Below, piece after piece: positions 5,473-7,064 of a stretch of DNA of 7,064 nt. The stretch's first letter is position 1, and every line of letters starts with the position of its first letter. The DNA is from Treponema sp. (GTDB lineage: Bacteria > Spirochaetota > Spirochaetia > Treponematales > Breznakiellaceae): NCBI GenBank assembly GCA_031281925.1, contig JAITES010000106.1:1-7064 (forward strand), written 5' to 3'. Made by a program: the position numbers and the translations under genes. The notes beneath the pieces were generated by a model. That model was not told the origin of the DNA, made no database searches, and saw nothing but the letters and a program-made list of their open reading frames with translations.

Positions 5473-6786
5473 ATGAAACCAGAGAGACTTTCTTTTGAAT
5501 ATATAGAGTCTGTCCGCAAAGTAACCGACTTTGTGGACAGACTCTATATGGTGATTTTTTTTATTCTGTTCTCTTTAAGCGTTTTTTTTGCCGCCTGCGC
5601 CTCCCCCCCCTCCGCCGGGGAAGCAGAGCGGGAAGAGGTTTCTGTAGAAAAAGAGACGGAACTGTACGGCCTTCTGCCGGAAAATGCCCTGTTGGGAAGC
5701 GGAGCGGATATTTCGGTTCTCCGTTTTGAGCCCGATGAGACTGATTCCTTTGAAATACCCGCCGGAGTGGGCCTTCTGGGCCTGGAATCCGGAGATTCGG
5801 CGGATCCTGAACTGAGCCGTTCCTTCCGGGAAACGTATCTGGAAGGCCTTTTCCGGGATTTGCCTCTGGCAGGGGTTCTGGGCGGAGACCTGGTTCATGG
5901 CTGGCCTCCCCAGAGTCCTGCGGCCTGGGTACAAAACTGGCAGGGAACAGGGGAAATTCCCAATTCATGGGGCCTTCCTTCCCTGATTCTGGCTGTGCAG
6001 GGTTTTGCAGGATCCCGGGCCTTTATCGTCCAGGGCATTCTCATGGATGCGTACGGGAGAAGCGCCGGCATAGGCAGGGCCAACGGAGCCATGGGTTACG
6101 GAGCCCCCCTTGGGGAGGATTTTTTATACGAAGGACAGGCGGCCCAGCGCTTTGAGAAGGGTCTTTTGATAGTCGAAACCCTCAGGGACGACGGCCGTAC
6201 GGGAAGAATCCGTTTTGATCCTGCCGAATTGCCTCCTCCGCCCGAGATGCTGGGTGTCTTTGCGGAGGGCCCGGAAAGGGAGCCTGTGTCCGAAGCCTTC
6301 CGTGCCGCGTGGCCCCTGATCTTCGATAAGCTTGCGTCTCCCTCAGCTGAGGTGAAGATAGACGCCCCGGGAACGGCTCTTCTGTTTTCCGCGGCTCCCT
6401 GGCAGATCCCCCTGGGTAAGACCGGCCGTCTTTCCGTAAGAGGCATCTATATACAGAGTCTTGCCGAAGGCAGGGCGCTTCTCTTTCTGTCGGATTATTC
6501 TGTTACCGGGACAGGAGGAACGGGAAGCGAAGCGGGTTTACGGGCCAGGCTTCTCGTTTCCCCCTTTCTCGATGCCCTTATCGCGGAAGAAGCCCTGCCG
6601 GGAAGCCCTGAGCCTTCAGATCCGCCGGGAGAAAGCGGGGGAAGGCGGCTTGACAGGCTCCTGGAAGGCCTTGCCCGTTACGGTATTCCCCTTTCAAATC
6701 CCCTGTTCAGGGTCGAAGACGGTTCCTATATCGAAGCTCAGCGTTTTTCCCGTGGCTGGATAGCCGGGAACCTGGGGCAACGCTGA
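5473..6786 (+). CDS. Putative lipoprotein with LGFP-like repeats, function unknown
   Basis: I do not recognise a named family. The 437-residue product has a hydrophobic stretch (27-40) ending in F-F-A-A-C, so C42 is a likely lipidated cysteine of a spirochaete-type lipobox, followed by a charged, Glu-rich linker (49-63). Two segments share a pattern: Y-G-A-P-L ... A-Q-R-F-E-K-G (209-230) and Y-G-I-P-L ... A-Q-R-F-S-R-G (403-428), resembling LGFP repeats found in cell-envelope proteins. W-G-L-P ... F-I-V-Q-G (166-188) may be a worn third copy. No catalytic motif is seen. The start is uncertain: ATG 5473 gives a 25-residue n-region, part of it encoded by an inverted repeat, and no Shine-Dalgarno; ATG 5548 gives a short signal peptide lacking a positive charge. 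The last codons lie in another inverted repeat. It is divergent from the fab operon, with no evident functional link. Confidence 0.75.
   Translation: MKPERLSFEYIESVRKVTDFVDRLYMVIFFILFSLSVFFAACASPPSAGEAEREEVSVEKETELYGLLPENALLGSGADISVLRFEPDETDSFEIPAGVGLLGLESGDSADPELSRSFRETYLEGLFRDLPLAGVLGGDLVHGWPPQSPAAWVQNWQGTGEIPNSWGLPSLILAVQGFAGSRAFIVQGILMDAYGRSAGIGRANGAMGYGAPLGEDFLYEGQAAQRFEKGLLIVETLRDDGRTGRIRFDPAELPPPPEMLGVFAEGPEREPVSEAFRAAWPLIFDKLASPSAEVKIDAPGTALLFSAAPWQIPLGKTGRLSVRGIYIQSLAEGRALLFLSDYSVTGTGGTGSEAGLRARLLVSPFLDALIAEEALPGSPEPSDPPGESGGRRLDRLLEGLARYGIPLSNPLFRVEDGSYIEAQRFSRGWIAGNLGQR
5501..5549. repeat. 22-bp inverted repeat inside the start of the lipoprotein gene
   Basis: Arms 5501-5522 and 5528-5549 match at 21 of 22 positions with a 5-nt loop (AACCG). 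The single mismatch (5516/5534) is a G-U pair in the plus-strand RNA, so the RNA stem is unbroken. The inner parts read GTCTGTCC and GGACAGAC. It encodes about residues 10-26 of the open frame, and its right end contains AT of the alternative ATG at 5548. It may be a small palindromic mobile element, a transposon-end remnant or a translational control hairpin. Confidence 0.8.
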
Positions 6787-6814
6787 TTACCTTGACGCTA
6801 ATCAGCGTTGCCCC
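6774..6814. repeat. Perfect 16-bp inverted repeat over the lipoprotein stop codon
   Basis: GGGGCAACGCTGATTA (6774-6789) is exactly complementary to 6799-6814, with a 9-nt loop. The left arm contains the last three codons (G-Q-R) and the TGA stop. It may end the transcript, but only a poor T-tract (TTGTATTTG) follows, so it is not a textbook intrinsic terminator. Confidence 0.75.
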
Positions 6815-6816
6815 TT

Positions 6817-6844
6817 GTATTTGCTCATTTCATTACGCAAATAC
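6817..6844. repeat. 8-bp inverted repeat
   Basis: GTATTTGC (6817-6824) pairs perfectly with GCAAATAC (6837-6844) across 12 nt. It begins two bases after the repeat that covers the lipoprotein stop. Confidence 0.45.
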
Positions 6845-6855
6845 CGCATTAAAGT

Positions 6856-6891
6856 AGCACTGATTTATTCTCGATTGAATAAATCAGTGCT
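6856..6891. repeat. Perfect 15-bp inverted repeat
   Basis: AGCACTGATTTATTC (6856-6870) is exactly complementary to 6877-6891, with a 6-nt loop (TCGATT). No T-run follows on either strand, so it does not look like an intrinsic terminator. It could be a repeat element or part of a structured RNA. Confidence 0.7.
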
Positions 6892-6947
6892 TCCTTAGAG
6901 CGTTTGGGCTAGATTTTTATTTTGGCTCACACCAACTTTCCACTGAG

Positions 6948-6985
6948 AAAAATTGCGGCGCAACGCGCCCCCTTGCACAATTTTT
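6948..6985. terminator. Compound hairpin, possible bidirectional terminator
   Basis: Outer arms AAAAATTG (6948-6955) and CAATTTTT (6978-6985) are perfect partners. Inside, GGCGC (6957-6961) pairs with GCGCC (6965-6969) around AAC, leaving an unpaired stretch on one side. GC-rich core and flanking A/T runs on both strands resemble a two-way intrinsic terminator, perhaps for a leftward gene beyond the window. Confidence 0.4.
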
Positions 6986-7038
6986 ACGCAACCATTATAG
7001 TATTCCTATGCGTCTCTCAAAAACAGACCATACGGCAA

Positions 7039-7059
7039 GGCAAACCCGCAGGGGTTGCC
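7039..7059. repeat. Short GC-rich hairpin near the right edge
   Basis: GGCAAACCC (7039-7047) pairs with GGGGTTGCC (7051-7059) around a 3-nt loop with one mismatch. It may continue a larger structure cut by the window end. Confidence 0.35.
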
Positions 7060-7064
7060 ACGGC

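Larger units (their letters stand above)
6787..7064. other. Gene-free region with a run of stem-loops
   Basis: I see no convincing coding frame, tRNA or rRNA here, and the DNA is more AT-rich than the genes. It contains the rest of the 6774 repeat and four further inverted repeats listed separately. A weak promoter-like pair, TTGCAC (6973-6978) and TATAGT (6996-7001) 17 bp apart, could serve a gene beyond the right edge. Confidence 0.6.

Noticed and set aside
6774..6814. Integron attC site
   Set aside because: The arms do not fit the RYYYAAC and GTTRRRY core sites, and no integrase or cassette array is present.
6774..7059. CRISPR array
   Set aside because: The inverted repeats differ in sequence and there are no equal-length direct repeats with spacers.

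Overview
The window comes from a bacterium, most likely a spirochaete of the Treponema group. The main reason is the partial gene at the left end: its protein is a FabV/Ter-type enoyl reductase that closely resembles, as I remember it, the trans-2-enoyl-CoA reductase of Treponema denticola. A lipoprotein with a relaxed lipobox (F-F-A-A-C) fits the same group. The genus is an inference; no rRNA or other marker is present.

Minus strand, positions 5369 down to 1: one compact type II fatty acid synthesis operon, transcribed right to left as fabH, fabD, fabG, fabF, fabZ, fabV (the last runs off the window). Spacing is very tight: fabH/fabD overlap by 7 bp, fabF/fabZ are 11 bp apart and fabZ/fabV overlap by 11 bp. 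FabD loads malonyl onto ACP, FabH primes the chain, FabF extends it, FabG reduces the keto group, FabZ dehydrates, and FabV should do the final enoyl reduction. No acpP and no acetyl-CoA carboxylase gene is present. A good promoter precedes fabH, and a 26-bp near-perfect palindrome lies at the predicted transcription start, a strong operator candidate.

The fabD-fabG junction is the one loose joint. It carries a 14-bp direct repeat flanking 53 bp of hairpin-rich DNA. Removing one repeat copy plus the spacer (67 bp) would recreate an ATGA stop/start overlap, so this looks like an insertion or duplication scar.

Positions 5300-5472: divergent intergenic region with the fabH promoter and operator candidate, a small terminator-like hairpin, and a strong extended -10 promoter for the rightward gene. 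Plus strand, 5473-6786: a 437-residue putative lipoprotein of unknown function with two clear (perhaps three) LGFP-like repeats. A 22-bp inverted repeat encodes part of its N-terminus, and a second perfect inverted repeat contains its last codons and stop.

Positions 6787-7064: no gene seen; instead a run of consecutive inverted repeats (five counting the one over the stop codon). The recurring theme outside the ordinary fab genes is palindromes placed at gene boundaries, possibly a family of small palindromic elements.
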